DNA of 64,000 bases from Alphaproteobacteria bacterium (lineage in GTDB: Bacteria > Pseudomonadota > Alphaproteobacteria > Rhizobiales > Xanthobacteraceae): assembly GCA_005884685.1 (NCBI GenBank), contig VBAH01000058.1, positions 93,280-157,279 on the forward strand. The letters are read 5' to 3'. Both the position numbers and the translations under genes were made by a program. Below the pieces are notes generated by a model. The model was not told where the DNA came from. It saw only the letters and a list, made by a program, of their open reading frames with translations, and searched no databases. Below are positions 36,806 to 46,860 of this stretch, one piece after another; positions within the stretch are counted from its first letter, which is position 1; the number at the start of each line of letters is the position of its first letter.

Positions 36806-37848
36806 CAACGGTACACGTCGGTCCAGAGCTCGGCGACATCCGGCTCGGGATCGTTGGTGGCGAATTCGGCCGCTTCGTTGACGATGTCGCGCACTTGGGC
36901 GTCGACCTTCTTCAGGTCGTCCTCGCTCGCCAATTGCTTTTCCAGCAGCCGCACGCGGACCTGCTCGATGGGATCATGCTCGGTGCGCATCTTTTGCACC
37001 TCCTCGCGCGTACGGTATTTCGCGGGGTCGGACATCGAGTGGCCGCGATAGCGATAGGTGAGCATCTCCAGAATGTACGGACCGTTGCCCTCGCGGCACC
37101 ACGTCACCGCCTTCTCGCCCGCCGCCTTTACGGCGCGCACGTCCATGCCGTCCACCTGCTCGCCTGGAATGTTGAACGATGCGCCGCGCCTGGAGAGATC
37201 GGTCGTGGCCGACGAGCGGGTAATCGCCGTGCCCATGGCGTAGCGATTGTTCTCGATGATGTAGACCACGGGGAGCTTCCACAGCTCCGCCATGTTGAAG
37301 CTCTCGTAGACCTGGCCCTGGTTGGTGGCGCCGTCGCCGAGGTAGGTGAGGCTGACATTGTCGGTCTTGCGATAGCGGTGCGCGAAGGCGAGGCCGGTGC
37401 CGAGCGAGACCTGCGCGCCGACGATGCCATGGCCGCCGAAGAAGCCCTTCTCGACCGAGAACATGTGCATCGAGCCGCCCTTGCCGTGCGAATAGCCGCC
37501 GCGCCGGCCTGTCAGCTCCGCCATCACTCCTTTCGGATCCATGTTGCAGGCCAGCATGTGGCCATGGTCGCGATAGCCGGTGATCACCGAGTCGCCGGGC
37601 TTGAGCGTCATCTGCATGCCGACAACGACGGCTTCCTGCCCGATGTAGAGATGACAGAAGCCGCCGATCAGCCCCATGCCGTACATCTGGCCGGCCTTTT
37701 CCTCGAAACGCCGGATCAGCAGCATCTCGCTGTAGGCGGAGCGCTCCTGTTCCCGGGAGAATTCGGCGACGGCGGGCCTGTTGTCGTTTTCCGAGGCGGG
37801 CGCGGCTTTCGCCTCTGGCTTGTTCGGTTTGGTCTTGGCGACGGCCAT
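36805..37848 (-). CDS. pdhA: Pyruvate dehydrogenase E1 alpha subunit
   Basis: 347 residues. The thiamine-diphosphate motif GDGATNQGQVYESFN ... IIENN is intact (about residues 180-210). The phosphorylation-loop-like YRYRGHSMSDPAKYRTREE and the early EMLLIRRFEEKAGQMYGMG segment are typical. The first 30 residues are a Lys/Pro/Ala-rich extension common in Rhizobiales. First gene of the pdh operon; ftsB and eno lie upstream on the same strand. Confidence 0.96.
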   Translation of the reverse strand: MAVAKTKPNKPEAKAAPASENDNRPAVAEFSREQERSAYSEMLLIRRFEEKAGQMYGMGLIGGFCHLYIGQEAVVVGMQMTLKPGDSVITGYRDHGHMLACNMDPKGVMAELTGRRGGYSHGKGGSMHMFSVEKGFFGGHGIVGAQVSLGTGLAFAHRYRKTDNVSLTYLGDGATNQGQVYESFNMAELWKLPVVYIIENNRYAMGTAITRSSATTDLSRRGASFNIPGEQVDGMDVRAVKAAGEKAVTWCREGNGPYILEMLTYRYRGHSMSDPAKYRTREEVQKMRTEHDPIEQVRVRLLEKQLASEDDLKKVDAQVRDIVNEAAEFATNDPEPDVAELWTDVYR

Positions 37849-37995
37849 ACTGCTCCCCGGGGAACGACGGGCTTATCCCCCCATAGCGGAAATTGGGCGC
37901 GCGCGGAAGCGCGCGCAAGACAACGCGCGAGGGCCGCCAAGGTTTTGCACGACTTAAGGATTTTGCCGCAAGCGGAGGGAGGCGAAACGCCGCGC

Positions 37996-38310
37996 CTATT
38001 TTTTCAGGGTCAGCGTGAGGTCGCGCGGGTGCAGGTAGTTGAGCATCGCGCGGGCGCGCTCATCGAGCATGTCGGGATCGAGATTGTCGGCGCGCAGGAG
38101 CGAGACCTTCTGCTCCCAGGCACTGCGCTCCGCAACGAGGCGGTCGCGTTCCTGGGTAAGCGTGATTTGCTGCTGGGCGAGATCCTGCTTCGCCTTCAGG
38201 CCGTGCGCGCCGGTGTACGCCGACAGTCCGAAATAGCCGATGATCAGCGCTGCGACCGTGTAAAGGCCGAGCGCGGTCAGAACGGCGCGCAGGCGCGTGC
38301 GGGTGACCAT
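37996..38310 (-). CDS. ftsB: FtsB/DivIC-family septum formation protein
   Basis: A 104-residue bitopic division protein. Short cytoplasmic N-terminus (VTRTRLRAV), one transmembrane helix (LTALGLYTVAALIIGYFGLS), then a periplasmic coiled coil with heptad pattern (LAQQQITLTQERDRLVAER) and the C-terminal LDERARAMLNYLHPRD. FtsB bridges FtsL and FtsQ in the divisome. The position between eno and pdhA is the classical alphaproteobacterial one and supports the call. I chose ATG 38310 where the family starts. Confidence 0.88.
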   Translation of the reverse strand: MVTRTRLRAVLTALGLYTVAALIIGYFGLSAYTGAHGLKAKQDLAQQQITLTQERDRLVAERSAWEQKVSLLRADNLDPDMLDERARAMLNYLHPRDLTLTLKK

Positions 38311-38357
38311 GGCGGAAGCATCGCGGCGTCGCGTTAAGAGAGCGTTAAGGACGAAGG

Positions 38358-39740
<1,383 letters not shown>

Positions 39741-39763
39741 TTAGCGCCGCCACAGAAGAAGGC

Positions 39764-40234
39764 ATGAGCTACGTGGATAAAGTGCTGCAGCCCGGCGAAC
39801 AGGTCGGATACCAGGCCTCGCTGCATTGGGTCACGTATTTACACGGCCTCGCCTGGCTGTTGGGGGCTGCCATCGTGTGGATGGTCGCGCCTCAGGAGTG
39901 GCGTGCCGGCTTCGTTGTCCGGGCAGTTGTCATCATCCTTAGCGCTGTCGGCGTGTATTTTTTGGCGCGCGCCTGGTTCAACCAGTGGATCACCGAGATT
40001 GCGGTCACGAACCGCCGCGTCATCTACAAGCACGGCTTCGTCTCGCGCACGACCGCCGAAATGCTCATGGACAAGATCGAAAGCGTCAAGATCGATCAGT
40101 CGATCCTCGGCCGGATGCTCGACTACGGCAAGGTGACCATTCTGGGTACCGGCACGGGCACCGAGTCGCTCGGCCAAATCGACGCGCCGATCGCAGCCCC
40201 GCTCGAACTGCGCAATCACATCACCGGCGCCTGA
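39764..40234 (+). CDS. Membrane protein with bacterial PH-like domain
   Basis: A 156-residue protein: a short N-terminal segment (MSYVDKVLQPGEQVGYQASL), two transmembrane helices (LHGLAWLLGAAIVWMVA and VVIILSAVGVYFLARAWF), then a cytoplasmic bPH2-type domain (TEIAVTNRRVIYKHGFVSRT ... SVKIDQSILGRMLDYGKVTI). The VTNRR and GRMLDYG motifs are family hallmarks. I chose ATG 39764, preceded by AGAAGAAGG. Divergent from eno. Cellular role unknown; membership of the YdbS/PH family is clear. Confidence 0.85.
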   Translation: MSYVDKVLQPGEQVGYQASLHWVTYLHGLAWLLGAAIVWMVAPQEWRAGFVVRAVVIILSAVGVYFLARAWFNQWITEIAVTNRRVIYKHGFVSRTTAEMLMDKIESVKIDQSILGRMLDYGKVTILGTGTGTESLGQIDAPIAAPLELRNHITGA

Positions 40235-40333
40235 ATCAGAGCGGCTTGCGAGCCCGGACGGCAACGCGACCCCCGTGGGCGGGTAGCCGTTCCCCTTGCC
40301 GATATCCACCAATCGGTTACTCATCCGCCGGTC

Positions 40334-40801
40334 ATGGCACGCACGAAACCGCCCTCCGGCCTCACTCACCTCGGCCACCCCAGCGCGCTCCCCGCCTCGC
40401 CCGGAGAGGCGATCCTCGATCGCATGCCGAACCCCCATGCGGACACGAATTACGTCGCGCGCTTCGCGTTTCCGGAGTTCACCGCGATCTGCCCGGTCAC
40501 CGGGCAGCCGGATTTCGGCATCATGATGATAGACTATGTGCCGAACCGCTGGCTGATCGAGTCGAAGTCGCTGAAGCTCTATCTCAACAGCTTCCGCAAT
40601 GTCGGCGCGTTCCACGAGGAGTGCACCGTGTCGATCGGCAAGCGTGTGGCGAAATTGCTCGCGCCGAAATGGCTGCGCATCGGCGGCTATTTCTATCCGC
40701 GCGGCGGCATGCCGATCGACGTGTTCTGGCAGGCCGGCAAGCTGCCGAAGGACGTGTGGGTGCCGGACCAGGGCGTGCCGCCGTACCGGGCGCGCGGCTG
40801 A
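40334..40801 (+). CDS. queF: NADPH-dependent 7-cyano-7-deazaguanine reductase (QueF)
   Basis: Reduces preQ0 to preQ1 in queuosine biosynthesis for tRNA wobble modification. The 155-residue unimodular form has the active-site cysteine in [13 protein letters not shown], the QueF motif [14 protein letters not shown] and the substrate-binding FHEECTVS. No preQ1 riboswitch is visible in the short upstream gap. It lies 99 bp after the PH-domain gene. Confidence 0.95.
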   Translation: MARTKPPSGLTHLGHPSALPASPGEAILDRMPNPHADTNYVARFAFPEFTAICPVTGQPDFGIMMIDYVPNRWLIESKSLKLYLNSFRNVGAFHEECTVSIGKRVAKLLAPKWLRIGGYFYPRGGMPIDVFWQAGKLPKDVWVPDQGVPPYRARG

Positions 40802-40946
40802 CCGCCGTCGAAACACTAACAATTTTGGCTTGTAGATCCTCGCAACCCAGGTATCCCGCTACTTGCGCGAGTATTCTCTGGCACTTTGACAATGTAAGAT
40901 TTAGAATGGGGCCGATGGAGTACGTAGGGTTATTGAGGAGGCTTGC

Positions 40947-41312
40947 ATGCCAACGCAACTTAGAGGCGCCCTTCGCAAGGTCATCGGGGATCCTCGGCTT
41001 CTTAAACTGCTGCGCAACGACCCAAAAGCGCTGGCGTCCGAATTGAAGCTCAGTGCCGCCGATGCCAAAGCGCTGGCTTCCGCGGACGTACTGATCAACA
41101 CGATCCATAATCCGCTCGATGGGACCACCACCACAAATCCGATCACGATCACCATCACGAAGGTTGGCCACATCAGCAACAGCGGCGATCCAGCGATAAA
41201 GCTGACCGATCTGAGCAAAGAGCGCTTGATTCAAGTCCTGGAACGGACATTGGTCGACCAGCACTACGCGGGTTCGCTCCGCAGCTTCCTGCGACTGAAG
41301 CAGCGCGCGTGA
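40947..41312 (+). CDS. Candidate modified-peptide precursor with LigA-like leader and Thr-rich centre
   Basis: A 121-residue protein. Residues about 16-50 (RLLKLLRNDPKALASELKLS then AADAKALASADVLI) resemble the small helical LigA/'os'-type fold that also serves as a leader in some ribosomal peptides. Residues 59-71 are threonine-rich: Thr at 52, 60-63, 67, 69 and 71, then Ser 77 and 79. The C-terminal 40 residues are helical and basic (LSKERLIQVLERTL). A very strong GAGGAGG ribosome site lies upstream. The stop overlaps the next start (GTGA), coupling it to a peptide-type glycosyltransferase. I infer it is the acceptor; it could instead be an accessory protein. The DNA is less GC-rich than the surroundings. 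Confidence 0.7.
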   Translation: MPTQLRGALRKVIGDPRLLKLLRNDPKALASELKLSAADAKALASADVLINTIHNPLDGTTTTNPITITITKVGHISNSGDPAIKLTDLSKERLIQVLERTLVDQHYAGSLRSFLRLKQRA

Positions 41313-42268
41313 TCAGCGTTGTTATTCCGGCTTGCAACGAAGCTTCGAATATCGCCGTTACCATCCGCTCGTTCGTGGATGGCCGGCGATCGGGCGTGCC
41401 GGTTGAAATCATCGTTGCGGACGACGCGTCGACGGACGGCACCGGTACTCATCTCCCGCCAGCGGTAGGTACGGTCCCGGTGAGAGTGCTGCGGTCACGA
41501 CGGCGTTTGGGCGTGGCGCGAAGCCGGAATAGAGCTGCGGCCGCGGCTCGCGGCGACCTGTTGTTCATCACCGACGGTCATGTCGAAGTCGATGCTGGGT
41601 GGGATCGCGTCGTGCTCGACCATGCTGCCGACGACCGCATTCTGGCGGCTGCCATCGTCGACCGTAGCACCGGCACAAACTGCTTCGGCTGCCGCCTGGT
41701 GGTTCCGTATATGGGCACGTACTGGAACATGGATGCCCCTAAGGGCCCGTCGCCGGTACAAATTGCGTCTTCGGCCGGCACGGTTTTGCCGCGCCGTCTA
41801 TTTGAGGACCTCGGTGGTTATGATGAAGGAATCCGGGTCTATGGGGCTGCCGAACCCGAGTTCAGCCTTCGGGCGTGGTTGTCTGGCGCCAATATCTCTT
41901 GCATTCCTGATCTAAGGATCAACCATCATTTTAAGCCGAAATCGAAGCGCGACCGATTTCTGAGCGATCATCGGACCAACCTCATTCACAATAATCTCCG
42001 CTTTGGGCTGTGTTATCTCTCACAGTCGAAATCGCTGGAGATGATCCGACATTACGCAATGAAATTTCCGCGCCATTTTCCCCGTGCACTAGCACTGCTG
42101 GTGGAAAGTGACGTTTGGCAGCGCCGTGCGAAACTCGCGGCATCGCTTCGATATGACTTTGACTGGTTCGTCGCACAATTCGACCTGCACGATCAAGTTG
42201 GGAGGCCGATCCTGCCCACGCGCCGCCGATTCAAGAGCCGGCCGGCGGAATTGCAATGCGCGTCCTGA
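41309..42268 (+). CDS. Glycosyltransferase, GT-A fold, polypeptide GalNAc-transferase (GT27)-like
   Basis: 319 residues, starting at GTG in a four-base overlap with the precursor-like gene. The N-terminus ISVVIPACNEASNIAVTIRS and ADDASTDGT is a GT-A nucleotide-sugar fold. Instead of the usual DxD, the metal motif is D-G-H in LLFITDGHVEVDAGW, the DxH arrangement typical of GT27 enzymes that O-glycosylate Ser/Thr of proteins. The C-terminal half has YGAAEPEFSLRAWLSGANI, matching the GT27 pattern (GxENxExSxRxWxCG) with Ala-Glu in place of Glu-Asn. I infer transfer of a sugar to Thr/Ser of the coupled small protein. Ordinary GT2 function on glycans remains possible. Confidence 0.75.
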   Translation: MISVVIPACNEASNIAVTIRSFVDGRRSGVPVEIIVADDASTDGTGTHLPPAVGTVPVRVLRSRRRLGVARSRNRAAAAARGDLLFITDGHVEVDAGWDRVVLDHAADDRILAAAIVDRSTGTNCFGCRLVVPYMGTYWNMDAPKGPSPVQIASSAGTVLPRRLFEDLGGYDEGIRVYGAAEPEFSLRAWLSGANISCIPDLRINHHFKPKSKRDRFLSDHRTNLIHNNLRFGLCYLSQSKSLEMIRHYAMKFPRHFPRALALLVESDVWQRRAKLAASLRYDFDWFVAQFDLHDQVGRPILPTRRRFKSRPAELQCAS

Positions 42269-43440
42269 TCCTCGGCGGTGACGGCTATCTGGGTTGGCCG
42301 ACCGCAATGTATCTTTCCCGCCGCGGTCATGCGGTCGCGCTACTCGACAATTTCGTCAAACGGCGCTGGGAGGCGGAAACTGGCGGCCGACCGCTAATTG
42401 ATGTTCCAAAGCTACCGGACCGAGTCCGCGCTTGGTCGCGTATTTCCGGGCGGGACATCGCCCATTATGATGTTGATTTATGCGACTACGCATCGGTGGT
42501 TCGTGTTCTCGCCGACACCGCGCCCGACGTGATCGTTCACTACGCCGAGCAGCCGTCGGCGCCGTTCTCCATGATCGACGTTCACCATGCGGCCGCAACG
42601 CAGTCGAACAATGTCATCGGCACGTTGAATCTTCTGTGGGCATTACGCGACCATCGCCCGTCGACGCATCTCGTCAAACTAGGGACGATGGGACAATACG
42701 GTACACCGAATATCGACATCGAAGAGGGGTTCCTCGAGATACGGCACAATAACCGCACAGATCGGCTACCGTTCCCGTGTCAGCCAGGCAGCTTTTATCA
42801 TTTGTCCAAAGTTCACGACAGCCACAATGTGCGCTTCGCTTGTGCCGCATGGGGGCTTGCGGCCACCGACCTCAACCAAGGCGTGGTCTATGGCATTGAG
42901 ACTGACGAAACAAAACTGGATCCGGCATTGAGCACGAGCTTTCACTATGACGCCGTGTTCGGCACTGTGCTAAATCGCTTCTGCGTGCAGGCAATCCTCG
43001 GAACGCCGCTCACGGTTTATGGCCGCGGTGGTCAAAAGCGGGGCTTTATCAACATTCGAGATACGCTCCGCTGCGTCGAGCTTGCGCTCCTCAATCCAGC
43101 GCCTGCCGGCGAATATCGCGTCTTCAATCAGTTCACCGAGGTTTTCGGAGTGGCTGAATTGGCCGAGACAGTCGTTCATTCCGCAACACGTTTGGATATC
43201 CGCTCGCGCATCGACCATCTGCCCAATCCCCGAGTTGAGCGCGAGGACCATTATTACAATCCAGTCGGCTCCGGATTAACCGCTCTAGGACTGGAACCGC
43301 ATCTCTTATCGCAAGAGTTGGTGGGGAGCATGTTGCGCAATATCGGTGCCCACACTGATTCAATCGACCGCGCGGCGATCCTCCCAGTCACAAATTGGCG
43401 CAGGGAGCTTCCCGCAACTCCGCTGCTCGCGCGTGGCTAG
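42256..43440 (+). CDS. sqdB: UDP-sulfoquinovose synthase family SDR (SQD1/SqdB)
   Basis: Extended short-chain dehydrogenase of 394 residues. The NAD loop is LILGGDGYLGWPTAMYLSRR. The catalytic triad appears as Thr in KLGTMGQYGTPNIDIEEG and Tyr-x3-Lys in SFYHLSKVHDSHN. TDRLPFPCQPG and DLNQGVVYGIETDE are SQD1 signatures. Family enzymes make UDP-sulfoquinovose from UDP-glucose and sulfite for sulfolipid. The usual partners SqdC and SqdD are absent; the only glycosyltransferase is the GT27-like one it overlaps by 13 bp. It may therefore supply a modified UDP-sugar for peptide glycosylation. The stop shares a CTAG with the convergent MFS gene. Confidence 0.85.
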   Translation: MRVLILGGDGYLGWPTAMYLSRRGHAVALLDNFVKRRWEAETGGRPLIDVPKLPDRVRAWSRISGRDIAHYDVDLCDYASVVRVLADTAPDVIVHYAEQPSAPFSMIDVHHAAATQSNNVIGTLNLLWALRDHRPSTHLVKLGTMGQYGTPNIDIEEGFLEIRHNNRTDRLPFPCQPGSFYHLSKVHDSHNVRFACAAWGLAATDLNQGVVYGIETDETKLDPALSTSFHYDAVFGTVLNRFCVQAILGTPLTVYGRGGQKRGFINIRDTLRCVELALLNPAPAGEYRVFNQFTEVFGVAELAETVVHSATRLDIRSRIDHLPNPRVEREDHYYNPVGSGLTALGLEPHLLSQELVGSMLRNIGAHTDSIDRAAILPVTNWRRELPATPLLARG

Positions 43441-44705
43441 GCAGCGGTCCGCTCGCGCAGCAGCCGCGAGCACACGAAGCCCACCGCCATGACGATCACA
43501 GCGCTGATGGTCAGCGTGATCGCCGAGCCGAGCGTCATGAAGCCGAGGCCGTAGAGCACCGGCCCGCTCGCGTGGCCCATGAAAAAACAAAACGAGTGCA
43601 GCGACATCGCGGCGCCGCGCGCGACCGGCGAAAGCTCGGTCGCCTGCACCTGGATCGAGGCGTGCAGCGTGTAGAAGCCGAACCCGAGCAGCGTGAAGGC
43701 CGCGAACTGCACCGGCCACATCAGGTCGAATGCGACGATCGCCAGCGCAAACGCCGCGATGATGCCGCCGCCGGTCATCAGCTGATCCGGCCGCCAGCGC
43801 GCGACGAGGCGCGGCACCGCCAGCGCATAGATCACGCCACCGAGCGAGAAGCCCGCAATCACCGCGCCTGCGATCGAGGCGCGCGGCTCGCCCGCCGCGA
43901 GCAGCAGCAGCGCGACGAACGGGAACAGCCCGAAGATCACGATGCCCTCGACGAACACCGCGCTGAAGCAGACTTTGGCGCGCGGATTGGCGAACACCTT
44001 GCCGTAGCCGCGGCTGAAGCCGGAAAGGCTCAGCTCGACAGGCTTGGCGCGGGCCGCCTTGCGCAGCGTGAACAGCGCAACACCCAGTGCCACGGTAGCG
44101 AGCGCCGTGATGACAAAGAACACGCCGCGCCAGCCGACGAGATCGCCGACGACGCCTGCGAGCGAGGAGCCGAGCAGGTTGCCGGTGATCACGGCGGTGA
44201 GCCAGCGCCCGATCGCGACCTGACGCTCCTTCACCGGCACGAGGTCGCCGATCACCGCGATGCCGACCGGGAAAATGCCGCCGGCCGCCGCGCCCGCGAC
44301 GATGCGCGCCACCAGCAGCACGGTGAAATTGGTCGCAAGCCCGCTCGCGAGCATGGCGAGGATCGTCACCGCGAGGCAGGCGATCATCACGCGCACCTTG
44401 CCGACCATGTCGCCGACCGGGCCGAGCACCGGCTGCACCAGCGCAAACGGCAGTGCGAACGCGGTGGTCAACAGCGCGACCGCGTTGGGATCGACCTGGA
44501 TGTCATGCGCGATCGGCGGAATGATCGGATCGGTCGCGCGCGAGGCGAGCGCGACGATGAAGCCGATCAGGCTCAGACGGGCGATCAGGCCGCGCGCCTT
44601 GTCCTCGGGCGGCTTTTTGGTCAGTTTCGGCTCAGGCGTCGGGACCGCCGGCAAAAGGTCGCCGTGTAGCGGCCTGCCGGAATCGAATTTGGGCTGAAAA
44701 TTCAT
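43437..44705 (-). CDS. Major facilitator superfamily transporter
   Basis: 422 residues, twelve predicted helices. The N-terminal 40 residues are cytoplasmic. The MFS loop-2/3 motif is present as GPVGDMVGKVRVM, and the repeat in the second half is around VPRLVARWRPDQLM. PVLGPVGD, IVAGAAAGGIFPVGIAVIGD and GWRGVFFVITAL resemble sugar or drug-efflux type MFS proteins. Substrate unknown. It ends inside the CTAG shared with the SQD1-like gene. Normal high-GC composition, in contrast to the cassette on its left. Confidence 0.88.
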   Translation of the reverse strand: MNFQPKFDSGRPLHGDLLPAVPTPEPKLTKKPPEDKARGLIARLSLIGFIVALASRATDPIIPPIAHDIQVDPNAVALLTTAFALPFALVQPVLGPVGDMVGKVRVMIACLAVTILAMLASGLATNFTVLLVARIVAGAAAGGIFPVGIAVIGDLVPVKERQVAIGRWLTAVITGNLLGSSLAGVVGDLVGWRGVFFVITALATVALGVALFTLRKAARAKPVELSLSGFSRGYGKVFANPRAKVCFSAVFVEGIVIFGLFPFVALLLLAAGEPRASIAGAVIAGFSLGGVIYALAVPRLVARWRPDQLMTGGGIIAAFALAIVAFDLMWPVQFAAFTLLGFGFYTLHASIQVQATELSPVARGAAMSLHSFCFFMGHASGPVLYGLGFMTLGSAITLTISAVIVMAVGFVCSRLLRERTAA

Positions 44706-44762
44706 GTACCGGCAAAGCCATACACGATTTTCCGGGCTTGTGTTGTGCAGTGCGGGAATGCC

Positions 44763-45923
44763 TCACCCGACAATCGCGTGGGGCAGGAACCGGGAGGTAT
44801 TCTTCGTGATCGGGCTTGCGTCCTCGCGCACCGACAGCCCGCAGGGCTTAGCCGCAGCGATCCACGAGCCGATGGCGGCGTAATTCTCCTGATAGCGCGG
44901 CAAGGTCGCGACCGCCTGGCGCACGAAGCCTTCCGCGCCATACGGCCCCTGATCCTGATCGATCGCCTGCCCGGCGACCATGATCGTCACGTTGGAGCCT
45001 TCGCGCGAATAGAGTGGCTTGCGCACGAACGAGTCGCCGAGCTCGGCCGCCTTCGCGTCTTCGTCGAAATAGGCCGCCAGCAGATTCGGGTGGCGCGGAA
45101 TCATCGCCCACAACAGCGGCAGAATGCCCTTGTTCGACAGGATCGCCTTCCACGGCGGTTCGAGCCAGCGCGTCGGCGCACCGGCAAGCGAGGCGCCGAA
45201 CTGCTCGCGGAACATCCATTCCCACGGATAGAGCTTGAACATCAGCGCGATCGGCTTGTCGGCAAGGTCGACGAAGGCACCCTTCGGCGTGCGGCCGATC
45301 TGGTCCATCGGCATCACCGTCGTTGCCAGCCCGGCCTGACGCGCGGTGTCTTCCATGTAGGCGATGGTGCCGCCGTCCTCCGGGTCGTCGATCGCGCCCG
45401 CGAGATGGACGTGGCCGCCCTTCCCGATTTCCCTCCAGCCCTCGATCAGCCGCTCGTGCAGTGAGTTGTATTGGTCGGCATCCTGCGGCGTGATCGCGCG
45501 CGCTTTGGCGTCCTCCAGCCACATCCACTGAAACACCGCGGTCTCGAACACGGACGTGGGCGTGTCCGCGTTGTATTCGAGCAGCTTTGCAGGTCCCTCC
45601 CCGCTGTAGGAGAGGTCGAACCGGCCATAGAGGCTCCGATCGCCGCGCTTCCAGCTCGCCGCGATGAACGTCCAGAACCGCTCCGGAATGCGCAGCACTT
45701 TAAGCATGCGCTCGTCTTCCACCGCGCGCGCGACGAGTTCGCGGCACATCGCGTCGAGCTCGGCCGTCGGCGCTTCGATGTCCTCTTCGATTTCCTTCAG
45801 CGTGAAGGCGTAATAGGCGCGCTCGTCCCAGTAGCGTTCGCCATCGATGGTGTGGAAGCGAAAGCCCGCCTCCTCGGCCTTGGCGCGCCAGTCCGGCCGC
45901 TCGTCGCAGGCGATTCGCTGCAT
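44763..45923 (-). CDS. Glutathionylspermidine-synthase-like ATP-grasp ligase (YgiC-type)
   Basis: 386 residues, corresponding only to the ATP-grasp synthetase half of GspS, with no N-terminal amidase. Motifs: YGRFDLSYSGEGPAKLLEYN, NADTPTSVFETAVFQW and FKLYPWEWMFREQFG, then the ATP/metal loop FVRKPLYSREGSNVTI. In E. coli the homologues YgiC/YjfC form operons with YgiB (DUF1190) and YjfL (DUF350) proteins; the same set occurs here directly upstream, so this is a conserved module rather than trypanothione-type metabolism. It probably ligates an amine or amino acid to a peptide or small molecule. I chose ATG 45923 at the family N-terminus. Confidence 0.85.
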   Translation of the reverse strand: MQRIACDERPDWRAKAEEAGFRFHTIDGERYWDERAYYAFTLKEIEEDIEAPTAELDAMCRELVARAVEDERMLKVLRIPERFWTFIAASWKRGDRSLYGRFDLSYSGEGPAKLLEYNADTPTSVFETAVFQWMWLEDAKARAITPQDADQYNSLHERLIEGWREIGKGGHVHLAGAIDDPEDGGTIAYMEDTARQAGLATTVMPMDQIGRTPKGAFVDLADKPIALMFKLYPWEWMFREQFGASLAGAPTRWLEPPWKAILSNKGILPLLWAMIPRHPNLLAAYFDEDAKAAELGDSFVRKPLYSREGSNVTIMVAGQAIDQDQGPYGAEGFVRQAVATLPRYQENYAAIGSWIAAAKPCGLSVREDASPITKNTSRFLPHAIVG

Positions 45924-45933
45924 GCAGCCGAGT

Positions 45934-46320
45934 TTAGCCGCCGGCCGACACGCGGTAAGGGGCGCTGCCGGCGGTCGAGCCGAAGCCGCCGCGCACGGTG
46001 CCGCTGGCGGCCGGGGGTGAAGACGCGCGCGAATTGTTCGACAGCGCCGCGGTTTGTGTTTGCGAATAGGATGAGCCCCAGCCCCACGACCAGCCGCGCA
46101 CCCAGTGCGGATAGACATAGTAACTGAAGCTGCGGCGCTGCGGCTCGCAGGTCCGCATCCCGTCGGAACGCGGCGCGCAGTCCGGCTGGGCGGGGGCGGA
46201 TTGCGCCTGCGCGGCGTGGCTCGGCTTCTGCCACGCAAAATACGCCATGCCTCCGGCAAAGGTTGCGGCGAATGCCGCGGCACCCATCACGACCAGTCCA
46301 ACGCTGCCTGACCGCTTCAT
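45934..46320 (-). CDS. Small YgiB/DUF1190-like exported protein, copy 2
   Basis: A 128-residue protein with an N-terminal hydrophobic signal/anchor (SVGLVVMGAAAFAATFAGGM), two Cys (DCAPRSDGMRTCEP), an aromatic patch (SYYVYPHWVRGWSWGWG), and a Ser/Ala-rich tail containing RGGFGST. The N-terminus MKRS..V.LVxMG and the RGGFGST tail match the neighbouring copy 1, so they are paralogues. It ends 10 bp before the GspS-like ATP-grasp gene. The shared Gly-rich tail is a plausible substrate for that ligase, as proposed for YgiB-YgiC pairs; this is inference. Confidence 0.72.
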   Translation of the reverse strand: MKRSGSVGLVVMGAAAFAATFAGGMAYFAWQKPSHAAQAQSAPAQPDCAPRSDGMRTCEPQRRSFSYYVYPHWVRGWSWGWGSSYSQTQTAALSNNSRASSPPAASGTVRGGFGSTAGSAPYRVSAGG

Positions 46321-46443
46321 CGACGGCTCCGCGCGCCGCTGCCGGAAGGCGGCGCATCGGCCGATTGGACCAGAAACCGCGGAAAATCCGGTTAGAGCGG
46401 ACGCGTGAAATCTCGCGGCGGCGCTAAGGCGGCGTTCAGCATG

Positions 46444-46860
46444 TCAGCTTCCGCCCGAATGGCCGCCGGACATCGAATGGCCGGTCGACCCGAAGCCGCC
46501 GCGCGACGTGCCTGTCGATCCGCTGCGCGAGCCGGATGTGCTGGTGGAAGGCGAGCCGGTGCGGCTGCCCGGCGACAAAGCAGTCGAAACAGAGTTCGGC
46601 GCGCGGTAGCTCGACACGGGGCGCGAGCGGTTCGAGGATGAATACGAATTCCAGCTCCAATTGCCCCATGAGCGGTAGGAGCGACGCCGGCACGGCTGCT
46701 CCTGCGCGGCGTTTTGCGGCAGTGCGGCCGACGGACTGAGCGTCGTCGAGGCCCCGGGCTGCGCGCGGCACTCTGGGCGCGGCGGCATCATATAGGCGGC
46801 GGTCGCGGTCGTGCCGGTCACGCCCATCAACACCAGGGCAACTTGCGCCGAGCGCTTCAT
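46444..46860 (-). CDS. Small YgiB/DUF1190-like exported protein, copy 1
   Basis: A 138-residue protein: signal/anchor (QVALVLMGVTGTTATAAYMM), two Cys (RPECRAQPG and EQPCRRRS), an aromatic patch (SWGNWSWNSYSSS) and a long Ser/Thr/Gly tail ending RGGFGSTGHSMSG. The start overlaps the DUF350 stop by one base (TGATG). Same architecture as copy 2, 123 bp further along. Low sequence complexity and lack of catalytic motifs suggest a structural or substrate protein. Confidence 0.7.
   Translation of the reverse strand: MKRSAQVALVLMGVTGTTATAAYMMPPRPECRAQPGASTTLSPSAALPQNAAQEQPCRRRSYRSWGNWSWNSYSSSNRSRPVSSYRAPNSVSTALSPGSRTGSPSTSTSGSRSGSTGTSRGGFGSTGHSMSGGHSGGS

Noticed and set aside
40235..40333. Possible preQ1 riboswitch upstream of queF
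   Set aside because: The gap is under 100 bp and lacks the preQ1 aptamer's A-rich tail and stem pattern.
40886..40891. TTGACA as a -35 element before the LigA-like gene
   Set aside because: No acceptable -10 sequence at 16-18 bp spacing; probably chance.
42256..43440. Simple sulfolipid (SQDG) operon
   Set aside because: The SQD1-like enzyme is convincing, but SqdC and SqdD are absent, the transferase is GT27-like and a coupled Thr-rich protein is present. It is kept as an alternative, not the preferred reading.
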